From Dysidea avara (lineage: Eukaryota > Porifera > Demospongiae > Dictyoceratida > Dysideidae), in the NCBI RefSeq assembly GCF_963678975.1, contig NC_089275.1, forward strand, positions 25,419,977 through 25,483,976: a DNA stretch of 64,000 bases, given 5' to 3'. The notes under the pieces were generated by a model that saw only the letters and a program-made list of their open reading frames with translations, did not search any database and was not told where the DNA came from. The translations under genes were made by a program, and so were the position numbers. Positions 11,190-21,060 of the stretch are shown in pieces (position 1 is the stretch's first letter; each line of letters opens with the position of its first letter).

Positions 11190-14152
11190 AAGAGTTGTCC
11201 AAATTAATATAACTGATGCAAGTACTATCTCAAGGGGCTGGTCTCCAAGCAAATTCTCAAAACCTACAATCATTGAATCTAGCAATTGTAAATTGTCGTA
11301 GTGTTGTAAATAAATGTCCTGAGCTTGAAACCCTACTCCATGTACAAAAGTTAGACCTCCTCATGGGAACAGAGTCCTACTTAGACGAAAAAATTATGTC
11401 CTCAGAAATTTTTCCCCCACATTACACTGTTTATCGAAACGACAGAAATCGACATGGTGGCGGTGTATTCATTCTAATTAGAAATGAGATCCCATCTTCT
11501 CTGTTACATGTTTCTACATCAGTCGAACAAGTTTGGGTGCATATCCATATGAAACACAAGCAAAGCATCATAGTGGGTTCAGTCTACTGTCCTCCAAACT
11601 CTTCTACAACTATCCTAGATGAATTAGAAAATACCATCAACGACATCAGAAATGCCCATCCAACAGCAAGAATATTTCTTGGTGGTGACTTTAATGCTTC
11701 TGGAATTGATTGGCAATGTAAATCATTAACAGAATCATATGTACCTGTATCCTTTAGGGAGAAACTCCTTTCAATTACAGAAGATCTTCATTTCGAACAG
11801 TTGGTTACCACACCTACAAGGGGTACAAACATTTTAGACTTATTCTTTGCTAGCCACCCAGATCTAGTGACATCCTGCCAAACTACCCCTGGCATCAGCG
11901 ACCATAATGCAGTTGTAGCGGATATCTCCACTCAGGTTAAATTAGTAAAGAAACCTCCTAGAGAAATCTTCCTATATCATAAAGCAAACTGGGACCTTAT
12001 ACGAGAAAGAATGTTAGACATCTATGAGAGATATTTTGAACTAAACTCTACCACCCAGAGAAGTGTGAACGAAAATTGGGAATATATTTATGAGAAATGC
12101 TCACAACTAATACAAGAGATGGTACCCAAGAAAACTATTGGTAGTAAGTTCCACCTACCCTGGATGAATGCTGCACTAAAACGACTGATCAAGAAGAAAC
12201 AGCGAACTTATAATCGTGCAAAGAAATACCAACGTACAGAGGATTGGGATGAATATAAAAGACTACAACATCAAACTAAATGTATGACGCGTCAACAGCA
12301 CAATCAATATCTATCTAATATTTCAAACCCTGAATCTGGTAATAACAAAATGAAACGTTTTTGGCATTATATTAAAAGTAAACGTCAAGACAATATCGAA
12401 ATTGGCGCCTTAAAGGACCAAGCAGAGAATATAATTACTGACCCACTAGAGAAAGCAGAGATCCTAAACAACCAGTTTAAATCTGTATTTACCTCCGAGG
12501 ACACTAGTTGTATTCCAGATAAGGGTAATTCTCCCTATCCATCCATCCCAGACATTCACATTACACTAAATGGTGTGAGAAACCTTCTTGCTGAGTGCGA
12601 TACAACTAAATCCCCGGGTCCTGACAACATACATGCTGCATTTTTGAAACAAGTTGCTTCTGAAATAGCTCCTCTACTGACACATCTCTTCAATCAATCA
12701 TTAAGAATTGGCACTGTGCCTGACTCCTGGAAACAAGCTAATGTAACCCCAATATATAAGAAGGGTGATAAGACTGATCCCAGAAACTATCGCCCAGTGT
12801 CTCTTACATCTTTGGTCTGTAAAACATTAGAACACATTTTAGTTAGTCAAATAATGAAACACCTCGAGTCAAACAACATATTAACTGATGTACAATATGG
12901 ATTTAGATCAAAGCGATCATGTGAAGCCCAGCTATTTCTTGCAGTTGATGATTTTGCCAGAGCAGTTGATAACAAAGTTCAGGTTGATGTGGCTATCTTA
13001 GATTTTGCAAAAGCTTTTGATAAAGTTGCCCATGCTAGGCTAGCTCACAAACTGAATTTCTATGGTATAAGAGGTGAATTGTTACAGTGGCTACAATCGT
13101 TTCTTACAAATCGTACACAAAAAGTAATCATTGATGGTAGGCAGTCTTCACCTTGCAGTGTAACATCAGGTGTACCACAAGGATCAGTGCTCGGTCCAGT
13201 GTTGTTTCTGATATATATAAATGATATTGTAACTAACATCCACAGTCAGTTGAGACTTTTTGCAGATGATTGTTTAGTTTATCGTCCTATCTACTCACCC
13301 GAAGATCATAAGATACTCCAAAGTGATCTTGACACATTATCATCATGGGCTGATATTTGGCAAATGGAATTTAATGTTTCAAAATGTTGCATCATGCAGA
13401 TATCTACACTACATTCTGCTAGTGAGTTCTCCTATACAATGTACAAAATCCCCTTAGAAGTTGTTGAGAGACATCACTATTTGGGAGTACTTTTAGATAA
13501 CAAGTTGTCATGGACCCCTCACATAAATTCAGTGTGCAATAAAGCTAATCGTCTACTGGGATTTTTGCGAAGAACTCTCCACCATTGTCCACCTCACTTA
13601 AAAGAACATGCATATAAACAGATTGTCTTGCCATCTATTGAATACTGCTCTTCTATCTGGGATCCACATCAACAATCACTCATTCACAAGTTAGAGATGA
13701 TACAACATCGTGCTGCACGTTTCGTGTTAAATAGACCTTGGAGAAGGAATCATAGGGACAGTATAACTGAAATGTTAGTGGAATTAAAATGGCCAACACT
13801 GGAAGATCGTAGGAAACAGGCACGTCTGATGCTGTTGTTTAAGTTTGTAAACAAATTAATTTATGTTCCAAATCAGTATCTGCCAGTGTTATCTCCTGCA
13901 ACAAGTACCAGGGCAAACCATCCCTTGAAGCTATTACAGTTGTATGCCAGAACAAATCGATATAGTAACTCTTTCTTACCAAGATCAATACCAGACTGGA
14001 ACAATTTAGATATGGAAGATCTTGACAATATAGACTTACTTACTTTCAAAAACCATTTGCAAAATGCATAGACACTAAAATTTTGTTTTTGTACATTAGC
14101 GATTTACCCAATGGGTTTTGCTAATCAATAATAATAAATAAATAAATAAATA
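11190..14152 (+). mobile_element. CR1/L2-like LINE with complete ORF2
   Basis: One long ORF is followed by an 80-bp 3' region with a small hairpin (ACCCAATGGGT) and the sequence GGGTTTTGCTAATCAA, then an (AATA)n tail to about 14152. A truncated relative with the same tail lies on the minus strand at 57165-57660. No ORF1 precedes ORF2, so the copy is either 5'-truncated at a lucky point or belongs to a lineage without a recognisable ORF1. Target duplications were not identified. Confidence 0.85.
11216..14071 (+). CDS. LINE ORF2: endonuclease-reverse transcriptase, 951 aa
   Basis: An apurinic-type endonuclease lies at about residues 20-235: it starts LNLAIVNCRSVVNK, contains MGTESYLDE and GGDFNASGIDW, and ends near PGISDHNAVVADI. 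The reverse transcriptase runs from about residue 455 (SPGPDNIHAAFLK) through ILDFAKAFD (catalytic Asp 596), SGVPQGSVLGPVLF and FADD (Asp 684-685). The tail ends in the FLPRSIPDWNNL block usual for CR1/L2-group elements. It is 951 codons with no interruption. An in-frame TAA lies two codons before the ATG, which sets the start of the open frame. ORF1 is absent upstream. Family assignment beyond CR1/L2-like needs a tree. Confidence 0.92.
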   Translation: MQVLSQGAGLQANSQNLQSLNLAIVNCRSVVNKCPELETLLHVQKLDLLMGTESYLDEKIMSSEIFPPHYTVYRNDRNRHGGGVFILIRNEIPSSLLHVSTSVEQVWVHIHMKHKQSIIVGSVYCPPNSSTTILDELENTINDIRNAHPTARIFLGGDFNASGIDWQCKSLTESYVPVSFREKLLSITEDLHFEQLVTTPTRGTNILDLFFASHPDLVTSCQTTPGISDHNAVVADISTQVKLVKKPPREIFLYHKANWDLIRERMLDIYERYFELNSTTQRSVNENWEYIYEKCSQLIQEMVPKKTIGSKFHLPWMNAALKRLIKKKQRTYNRAKKYQRTEDWDEYKRLQHQTKCMTRQQHNQYLSNISNPESGNNKMKRFWHYIKSKRQDNIEIGALKDQAENIITDPLEKAEILNNQFKSVFTSEDTSCIPDKGNSPYPSIPDIHITLNGVRNLLAECDTTKSPGPDNIHAAFLKQVASEIAPLLTHLFNQSLRIGTVPDSWKQANVTPIYKKGDKTDPRNYRPVSLTSLVCKTLEHILVSQIMKHLESNNILTDVQYGFRSKRSCEAQLFLAVDDFARAVDNKVQVDVAILDFAKAFDKVAHARLAHKLNFYGIRGELLQWLQSFLTNRTQKVIIDGRQSSPCSVTSGVPQGSVLGPVLFLIYINDIVTNIHSQLRLFADDCLVYRPIYSPEDHKILQSDLDTLSSWADIWQMEFNVSKCCIMQISTLHSASEFSYTMYKIPLEVVERHHYLGVLLDNKLSWTPHINSVCNKANRLLGFLRRTLHHCPPHLKEHAYKQIVLPSIEYCSSIWDPHQQSLIHKLEMIQHRAARFVLNRPWRRNHRDSITEMLVELKWPTLEDRRKQARLMLLFKFVNKLIYVPNQYLPVLSPATSTRANHPLKLLQLYARTNRYSNSFLPRSIPDWNNLDMEDLDNIDLLTFKNHLQNA

Positions 14153-15069
14153 CAATAATGAAAATTCCAATATTTACTAAGTGCAGAGCGGGACAATGGG
14201 CATGGCAGGAGGTGGTGAATACAGGCTGGCTGGGGAGAGGTGTGAGTACTGGTAACTATTAAGTGAACTGGCCATGGATGAGGTGTAGAGCAGGGGAGGG
14301 GGTGTTGTTGCCGAAGGTGTGGAAATTGTGCTGTACAAGCTTGATTGACAAAAGGTAATTGATAATGGGCAGAACAGTTGTCACAAGTTGTTGTCTATTA
14401 GGTATTTATACCAAGCATGGTTTCATATACGGACCACACCCATGTTACAGATAGCTGCAAAATAACCATTCTACAAGGAAGCTTACCCATCTAGGTGTTT
14501 GGTACAGTCCATATACAGTTTAGTTCACTCTATATTAAAGTTATTGTCACTTAATGATGAAAGTGTATTATGTACTATGTCTTTAATAGGTAACTAGTGA
14601 CCTACTGGGCTTGTAGACATAACTACTAGTGCTGAAGGTGACTTCCAAAATACAACACATAGTGCAGAGTTGTATGTGGCTTTTGCCAAATGTAATACCT
14701 TTATTTTCCCTATTTTTTTCAATTGCTTTGGTCAAGTCAGAATATCCAGATAAGGCCTTTTTCATGCAAGTTTCTCCAGTTAGCTTTTCTGATTCCTTGT
14801 CCCTTTGCACCTCTCTTTCTCCAAGTAGTCAATGCAAAAAGGAATGCTCTTTGATCTTTACCTTCGAAACCATCTACCATGCTTGATATTGTTTCCAGAG
14901 CAGTTTGAGGTATACTCAAGCATATCCCAATCTTCATCCAATCAGCATAACTATAGCAATGTAGAAAAATCCCCCATGGTGGGCAATGCAGTGTCAAACC
15001 CTGTAGATTACAACAATTAATTGTGATCACATTACAAATAAGGTAGTAATTAGTATACACAACTCATAA
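14153..15069. other. Intergenic with a doubtful death-fold-like exon
   Basis: On the minus strand a frame at about 14737-14957 reads YADWMKIGICLSIPQTALE and continues TISSMVDGFEGKDQRAFL...TWRKR. It follows a plausible acceptor (pyrimidine-rich stretch ending CTATAG at about 14958). The spacing W-x3-G-x2-L...LE-x-I...W loosely resembles a death-domain core. No donor or partner exon was found. It could be a last exon, a relic or chance. Confidence 0.2.
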
Positions 15070-15323
15070 CACAGCAAAAATAGTGTTCCAATACTACATA
15101 TTCTAACCCCGTCTTTATTCAGTATTGGAACAACTATTTTAAAAAACTCCTTATAACGAGACAAAACGAGCCTTAAATCTATAAATGACTCTAATGTTAT
15201 TCACTATCGGGGGTTGTGGCCTGTTTTTGTTTGAGCCAAGATAGAATATTTGGACTATTAGTTCCAACACCTAAACATAGACGGAACAAATACGGTCAAT
15301 ATTTGTGTATGAATTATGCTGTG
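15070..15323. mobile_element. PIF/Harbinger-like MITE, copy 1
   Basis: It begins CACAGCAAAAATAGTG and ends GAATTATGCTGTG, with TAA on both sides, matching the 3-bp duplication of PIF/Harbinger elements. Copies lie at 29205-29422 and 33143-33376. The interior is shared, including CAGTATTGGAACAACTATTT. It is non-coding. Confidence 0.75.
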
Positions 15324-15783
15324 TAATTTACTTTCAATCATATCCTTCTACATATATGACCGGATTATCAGCCTTAATAATGTCACATTTTACAACTCAA
15401 ATATTTATGATCAAAATGAGGCATTCCAAACTACCAATCAGGTTTACAATGATTGGAATCATTAGTCAGTATCCTGAATTACGACAAATTCTGTGAAATA
15501 TTTTAACAGGTGCACAAGTGCTTTAATGGTGACACAACAAAGTAGCTCTAGATTTCATTTCACATGTAACATTACAACTGATTTTCCAAAATCCAGTCAC
15601 ATATATTAGCAGTTACCATGTAAGAAACCTGATGACACCACAATTACACGGAGAACATGCATGCGCGTCTCCAAATTGTCATGTGACTATGTTAATACAC
15701 ATGACACCCATATGCATGCATTACATACACTTGAAATAACATTGGTAATTCAAATTCATAAAAAGGCAAGTCTAAGGCACACA
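15324..15783. other. 3' flank of the acyl-CoA oxidase gene
   Basis: AT-rich, presumably containing the 3' UTR of the minus-strand gene that ends at 15784. Nothing else was recognised. Confidence 0.4.
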
Positions 15784-17763
15784 CTACAGTTTTGCATTTG
15801 GTGGTTTGATGAGTTTCTTTAGATACTGATGATAAGCAGGATGTACTTCTGACTTGTTCCGAGGACTCTTCAATGCCCACTGATACAAGTGGTTGTACAC
15901 ATCTCCATCATATCGACCTGCCACTGAGCAAAGTAGTTCATCCTTGTAGTCAAATGCATCTACTAGTGGTACGGCTTCTTGTCTGATTAACACCAGCAAC
16001 TTGTATACTTGGTCTTGTACCATATCAATCTGATTGGAGCTCATGTAACCATCCAGTTGAAATTCTCCACCAATCTCAGCTATTCTATGAAGCGCAAATA
16101 AGTTGCAAAGTGCTGTCAAGATTTTCTGATTGTTGGCAGAGGCTGTGGCTGAGTTTATGGCAGTCAAAAACATCTGTAGTACTGATAAATGGCAATGTGC
16201 TCTGGCAGCTCTTACCCACTCCACAGAAGCTAAATTCCATGCAGTCATTTCATCTTCTCCTTTAGCCAATGCAGCTCCAGTCATGTGGTTAGCTCGAGAC
16301 ACCAAACGCATAGCACGTTGACGATATGCTTCTACTAGTGTGTCTGCATCTAATACATGATCAAGCTTACGAGGGGTCCAGGTCTTTTGAGGAGGATAGT
16401 CTGATGCCAGGTACTTCACATCTTGTGACAGCTGAGATTGTGGTAGTCGCTGTGAATACAACTTGCGTAAGAATCTAGCAGTCTGCAGGTACAGTACTGT
16501 GTTTTCTCCCTCATAAGTTTGTGCAGGGAGTGTGGTCATGTACACATATGGGATACCACTGGCTAAGGAATAGCCCATTCCTCCACATGCAAGCCTACAG
16601 ATCTCCATGCCATGACAAGCCATTTCTGATGAGAAAGCCTTCAAACCTGCACTAGTTGCATGTAGTACTGGAAGTGACGTGAGAACTCCTTTGCTTATCT
16701 CACTTGTCGATGACAAATAAAACTGCTTCATTAAACTTCCAGCCATTCTTAATGCATAAGCATTGGCAATTTGTGGGAGCAACTTGTGTTGCTGGGTGAC
16801 ATAGTCTAAAATCTTTACCTCTGGGCCATCTGGCTTAGCCGGTGTCTGTCTTCTAATTATTGAATATCTAGTAGCAATGGTAACAGCACGTGACAGACCA
16901 TCTGCAGAAAGTGACACTATGCCAGTTCGTATCAACATCATAGTTCCATAAGATAGCCTTTCATGGGATGGTTTAGTATAAGTACCATCAGGATCTACCT
17001 TGGCGTGACCCATCAACATATTATCACGTGGAATACGCACATTGTTCATCTTCAGAAAACCATTGTCTATCCCAAAAGAGCCAAACTTTGGTCCAATGTC
17101 ACCTAAAGTTATTCCTGGTAATGGTTTATGATTCTCCAAGTCCCTCAGTGGCACAATAAAGTGATGGATACCATAATCTTTGTCCTTGATGATGAGTCTT
17201 GCAATCACCACTGCATGTGTAGACGTGTGTCCTAGTCCACCAGGCCACCATTTTAGGGAGGTCAACGTTGGACTGTTTAGCACAAACTCCTGAGTAGTGG
17301 AGTCATATGTTGCGGTAGTTTCCAAACCTCTGATGTAAGTTCCATGCCCCATCTCAGTTTGACCATATGCTCCAATAATTTCCAGTTTCTTAGCAACATC
17401 AAGCCACTGTGCCTTCTGCTTCTCATTAGCTTGACCTTCCAAATTCGGAACGAACATATCAAAATGAACAGATACTGGCAGAACAGTATTTAGTGCTCGC
17501 CTGAGGTAACGAGTTTGTACTGGATCTGGTTTTAGTTGATTGATTTTCTTTGTAAAGTGAACAGCCTTTTCCGTATCACGCATAAACTGTTCTTCTGTTG
17601 ACAAGTAGTACGTGTCCTCATTATTAAATACAGGATCTGAGAATACTATGGCTTCGGTTTCTCGCCTTATCTTTGTTACAGAAGCTCCTCCATCTAGTAT
17701 ATTGGTCAGTTGTTCCACGTCAAGGCTACTTCTACTGCGTTCTTGCGATAATTCCGATGCCAT
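15784..17763 (-). CDS. ACOX1-like: Peroxisomal acyl-CoA oxidase, single exon
   Basis: The predicted 659-aa flavoenzyme would oxidise fatty acyl-CoA to trans-2-enoyl-CoA, passing electrons to O2 to make H2O2, the first step of peroxisomal beta-oxidation. The length matches human ACOX1 (about 660 aa). Family blocks are QTEMGHGTYIRGLETTA, KWWPGGLGHTSTHAV, DNGFLKMNNVRIPRDNML and ACGGMGYS, followed by TYEGENTVLYLQTARFL. The Glu in TYEG, about residue 418, corresponds to the catalytic base. The C-terminus is AKL, a PTS1-like peroxisomal signal. The ATG of MASELSQERS is chosen because the open frame four codons further upstream has no ATG. The whole coding region is in one exon with no splice signals needed. 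It could be another ACOX paralogue. Confidence 0.95.
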   Translation of the reverse strand: MASELSQERSRSSLDVEQLTNILDGGASVTKIRRETEAIVFSDPVFNNEDTYYLSTEEQFMRDTEKAVHFTKKINQLKPDPVQTRYLRRALNTVLPVSVHFDMFVPNLEGQANEKQKAQWLDVAKKLEIIGAYGQTEMGHGTYIRGLETTATYDSTTQEFVLNSPTLTSLKWWPGGLGHTSTHAVVIARLIIKDKDYGIHHFIVPLRDLENHKPLPGITLGDIGPKFGSFGIDNGFLKMNNVRIPRDNMLMGHAKVDPDGTYTKPSHERLSYGTMMLIRTGIVSLSADGLSRAVTIATRYSIIRRQTPAKPDGPEVKILDYVTQQHKLLPQIANAYALRMAGSLMKQFYLSSTSEISKGVLTSLPVLHATSAGLKAFSSEMACHGMEICRLACGGMGYSLASGIPYVYMTTLPAQTYEGENTVLYLQTARFLRKLYSQRLPQSQLSQDVKYLASDYPPQKTWTPRKLDHVLDADTLVEAYRQRAMRLVSRANHMTGAALAKGEDEMTAWNLASVEWVRAARAHCHLSVLQMFLTAINSATASANNQKILTALCNLFALHRIAEIGGEFQLDGYMSSNQIDMVQDQVYKLLVLIRQEAVPLVDAFDYKDELLCSVAGRYDGDVYNHLYQWALKSPRNKSEVHPAYHQYLKKLIKPPNAKL

Positions 17764-18250
17764 TTTTATCAGCACGAAAGGTCACAGAGGTGTATATCTA
17801 TGATATAATCTATGGTCACACTAGTCTCCCCAGCCGGGCTCGCGCTAATGGTGTTTGCGGCTGGGCAGAGACTACATCTTATTTTTTGGTGTACCCATAA
17901 TCTTTATCTATCTAATATCTATGCGGTAATTAAGCTTTAACAATATACACATATAATATATTTACAAACCATACTTGCTGAAGCTGATGCATATTTGTGC
18001 CGGCAAAGAAACCAGAGACACGAGCAAGCTCGCGAGCAAGACAAAGTACGCGCTAAAATTGTCACGTGATTCCATTAAAGTAACGAATTTATTAGAATGT
18101 CCCCAGCCGCCCACTCGCTCGATCGCGTGGGCGGATGGGGACAAGACTACAGCTAGTGCATGTCAAGGTTCATGCCTTTCCTCTTTTTGTGCATGTGTGC
18201 ATGAACACTGTATTTTTATGCCGGCGAGGATTGCTCGGTAGCTAGCTACC
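17764..18250. promoter_or_regulatory. Upstream region of ACOX with GC-rich hairpins
   Basis: An E-box CACGTG lies at about 18062 within GTCACGTGATT. Two GC-rich inverted repeats interrupt AT-rich DNA. One is the 53-bp TAGTCTC palindrome at 17822-17874. The other spans about 18099-18141 (CCCCAGCCGCCCAC...GTGGGCGGATGGGG). Promoter function is inferred from position only. Confidence 0.35.
17822..17874. mobile_element. 53-bp TAGTCTC palindromic element
   Basis: It starts TAGTCTCCCCAGCCG and ends CGGCTGGGCAGAGACTA. The arms are inverse copies apart from two extra bases, around a loop of about 21 bp. The ends match the TAGTCTCG group (35469-35995, 2786-5689). No flanking duplication was found, so insertion is inferred from the ends. 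Confidence 0.5.
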
Positions 18251-18439
18251 TAGTACGAAGTTATTACATTCCTTTCGTCGTGCTATAGATTATCTACCCA
18301 CCCTTAGTTTTTCTGTTTTATCCTTTAATGCTAGTTGTATGGAATCAAGGTGATTGCCCGTATGATATTAAACTATCGGAGGGTACAAAACTGAAGTTGA
18401 CTATAAAGTGGGGATTGAGTTCCACAGTTTAATTGTTGA
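18251..18439. other. Intergenic spacer
   Basis: AT-rich. Nothing was recognised between the ACOX upstream region and the retroelement fragment. Confidence 0.4.
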
Positions 18440-19390
18440 TTATTATTTTTTTTTACATTAAGATACTAAGACAATGATGATATAAATAAACAATTAAACA
18501 GTGGGCAGAGAGGCAAACTCTGCCCAGTCGGACTCAGTCCTGGGATGATGGTATTGTTGCCATTACAGAAGCAGCATTGCCACGTTGAACATCAATGGCA
18601 ACCTTCTGAATCAAAAATTGGGTGGCCCTATTATCACCAGACTGTTCCATCACCCGGGAACCTATCCGCCTCGCTAATGAGCGTGCACATGATCCCCAAG
18701 CATCCAAGGTCTCAACACATAAAGGGGAGAAGTGAAATGATGGAATCAGAGAAGAATACTTTCTGCACTTAGCTGACTCTGCAGAGTTTGCCAGCCGGCT
18801 GGCACCACTTGCAGAAGTAGATAAATTAGATGGGGCTAGGGTGTCTGAACAGGTAAAATCCCAGAGCAAGGGTAAGCCCCGTGACCAAGGAATCAATGAC
18901 ATGCCATCTGGCCTCCTACCATTACGACACACACCGACTGGCAGGAACACCTCCAGACACCAGAGCACGACGAATAGTTTCATTCACTGCAGCGTGCCGA
19001 GAAATACGGCCTCCACTACGCCTGCAAGACAAACTGTGAGTTCCAAAAACATCAACTTTACTGCCACAAACACACGTATGTTCGACAACGATGGGAACAC
19101 CGAGACGTAGGCCAAGAGCAATCCTCAAAGATTCATTGTCCAGCTTAGTGCACAAGGAAGGTACAGGCATAGATTATATCTATGGTACAGGTAGAGCACC
19201 AAGCCACGCACCAGACTCTGAGGAGGAAACTGACAATAGACGAGCCTTTGTTCTAGCATCAGAGGCAGAGTCCAAAAGAGATGAATAATGGTGTTCGTAA
19301 AGCAGTTCGTCCCAACTATGTTGATAATGTCTGCGGTCTTCAGGGGGCATAGGAAATTCAGCAGACCATTGTCGATGGAAAAAAGAAATT
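18440..19390 (-). pseudogene. Retroelement 3' fragment: CCHC finger and endonuclease-like domain
   Basis: Read on the minus strand, the fragment shows HTCVCGSKVDVFGTHSLSC (a C-x-C...H...C knuckle) and RHAAVN, then a region with RRPDGMSLIPW followed by LLWDFT. The RPD...WD spacing is like the restriction-type endonuclease of R2/NeSL/Hero-group LINEs. Similar domains recur in uncharacterised RT proteins of cnidarians and sponges (from memory). The copy is broken and lacks the RT. Near its 3' end are a GGGCAGAG...CTCTGCCC hairpin and an A-rich tail. A 17-bp palindrome is inserted at 19168. Confidence 0.6.
19168..19184. repeat. 17-bp CATAGAT palindromic insertion
   Basis: CATAGAT-TAT-ATCTATG, flanked by GTACAGG on both sides (19161-19167 and 19185-19191), a perfect 7-bp direct repeat. 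It lies inside a retroelement fragment, so it arrived after that element. Confidence 0.8.
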
Positions 19391-19759
19391 TAAAACTAGT
19401 TGTTAATGCTGCATCAAATATCTACACCTGCGTGGCGGTTTCCCCACTCTTAATATACTGTACTGAGTTGGTTGTGACTGCTCTATTATAACATCTAAAT
19501 CATTTCTGTCATCTATGACTTACCAGAAGCTGAAGACAGAGAGTCTGTCTGTTTTAGCTTTGCTCAAAACTGCGTATGATCTTGAAACCCCAATTAATAG
19601 AGTTATTATTAACGTTTTACAGTGACCAGCACTGAAGGTCTGACAGCAACTTGTGCTGCAGCCTTAGGTTAGGATTACCTAACCTAGTTACAAGGACTCA
19701 GACTTAAACAATGACTTATAGCAAATAAGGTGTAACAGAAAAGGGACCAAAGTAAGGAA
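19391..19759. other. Intergenic spacer
   Basis: It contains GTGACTGCTCTATTATAAC at about 19475, an instance of the recurring CTCTATTAGAGTA motif. No gene was seen. Confidence 0.4.
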
Positions 19760-19885
19760 AAAATTCCTCCAGCTCCAGGATTCGAACTGCAGGTCACCGA
19801 AGTTGTACATATGGGAAGAAGGGTTGAAAACAAGCACAGACCTTTGTTAGTATGCTTTAAGTCTGCTGATGACAAGGCTATTGTT
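19760..19885 (-). repeat. Possible tRNA-derived SINE fragment
   Basis: On the minus strand, a B-box-like GCAGTTCGAATCCTGG occurs downstream of AAAGCATACTAACAAAGG. The A box is weak. The arrangement resembles the segments at 7130 and 23803. Confidence 0.35.
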
Positions 19886-21060
19886 GTTTCCTGTGCATAC
19901 TTATTACGTTGTCACAATCAGTTTAAAAGGGTTCTTATGACAGCATAATCATGAGACCCTCACACACCACTGCATGGACAGATGTAATTGTTTGATTCTG
20001 TATAACTATAGTACATACTTTATGGATGTGCAGGTGCAAGCCTTTATCCTTACAAATATTATAATATGATTTGATGAGTTTTATTAATTTTAGCTACTTG
20101 TCGCTAGAAGAGAATTAAAGTCACAAGATCTCATCCCACTCCCTGTTTCAAGCTATTAAAGCATCATTGATTTAATTCACAAGCAAACTGAGGTTTCCAG
20201 GAATTGCAATGAGTGAAATGGATAACCATGTGTGAGATAACAAACAAATGTGCAGTGCATCTCATGTATAATGCACAAGTTCAGGTGTCGGCATATAGCA
20301 CCATGACTGATTGTCGGGACTTGTCATAACACACCATTTACACATTGTTTCAGCTGTATTTAGCATACTTTTGTATGTTGAAAATGACTCTTTAGGCCAT
20401 GTCAGCTTACTTAGCTGTTTCACAGGTCTGACCAACCCATAGGTTAAAGAAATTAAAAGTTTAACAAGTAAAAATTGAATTGATAACTCGAGTGCAAGCC
20501 ACATCCGCATGCTCCTTATAATACATTTAACTACTGTTCAGTTCAGTTTCAAATTTCACACCATAGCTACTGTATTGCCTTGAATTGTGGCCTGGGCATT
20601 TACTTCATTTAATTACTTTTCACCCATCCAAAGCTGTAGGTTAATAAGTTTTCTTTTGTCTTCAGTTGGTGTTAAGTGATGTCTGTGTTATCAGAGTGTC
20701 CTTTTATCTATTCCCCTCTACGTAGAACTCATACCGTTGAGGCTCTCAAATTTTGTAACTGCTCATTTTAGAAATAGACTTAAAAGTTGTGAAAAACTTT
20801 GTATTACGTACACTGATATTCTAGGCTCTCCAACCCAAGATTAGTGCTGAAGCATATGTAACTAGCCACAACATCCAGTGCCCATTACTGTTTAGAAATC
20901 TTTTATCATCACCCAGTGGTGTTTAGTGCTGGAATGAGCAAGGCATATCACTAAATGCCATGTTGACTAATGGATTACTGTAATAATAATATCATGTAAA
21001 TGCAGTATGTACATGGAACTGGGGCACTAGCCATGCAATAAAATTCACTGTAATACTGTA
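19886..21060. other. 3' flank of the ZIP gene
   Basis: AT-rich with no recognisable gene. Its proximal part is presumably the 3' UTR of the minus-strand transporter. Confidence 0.4.
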
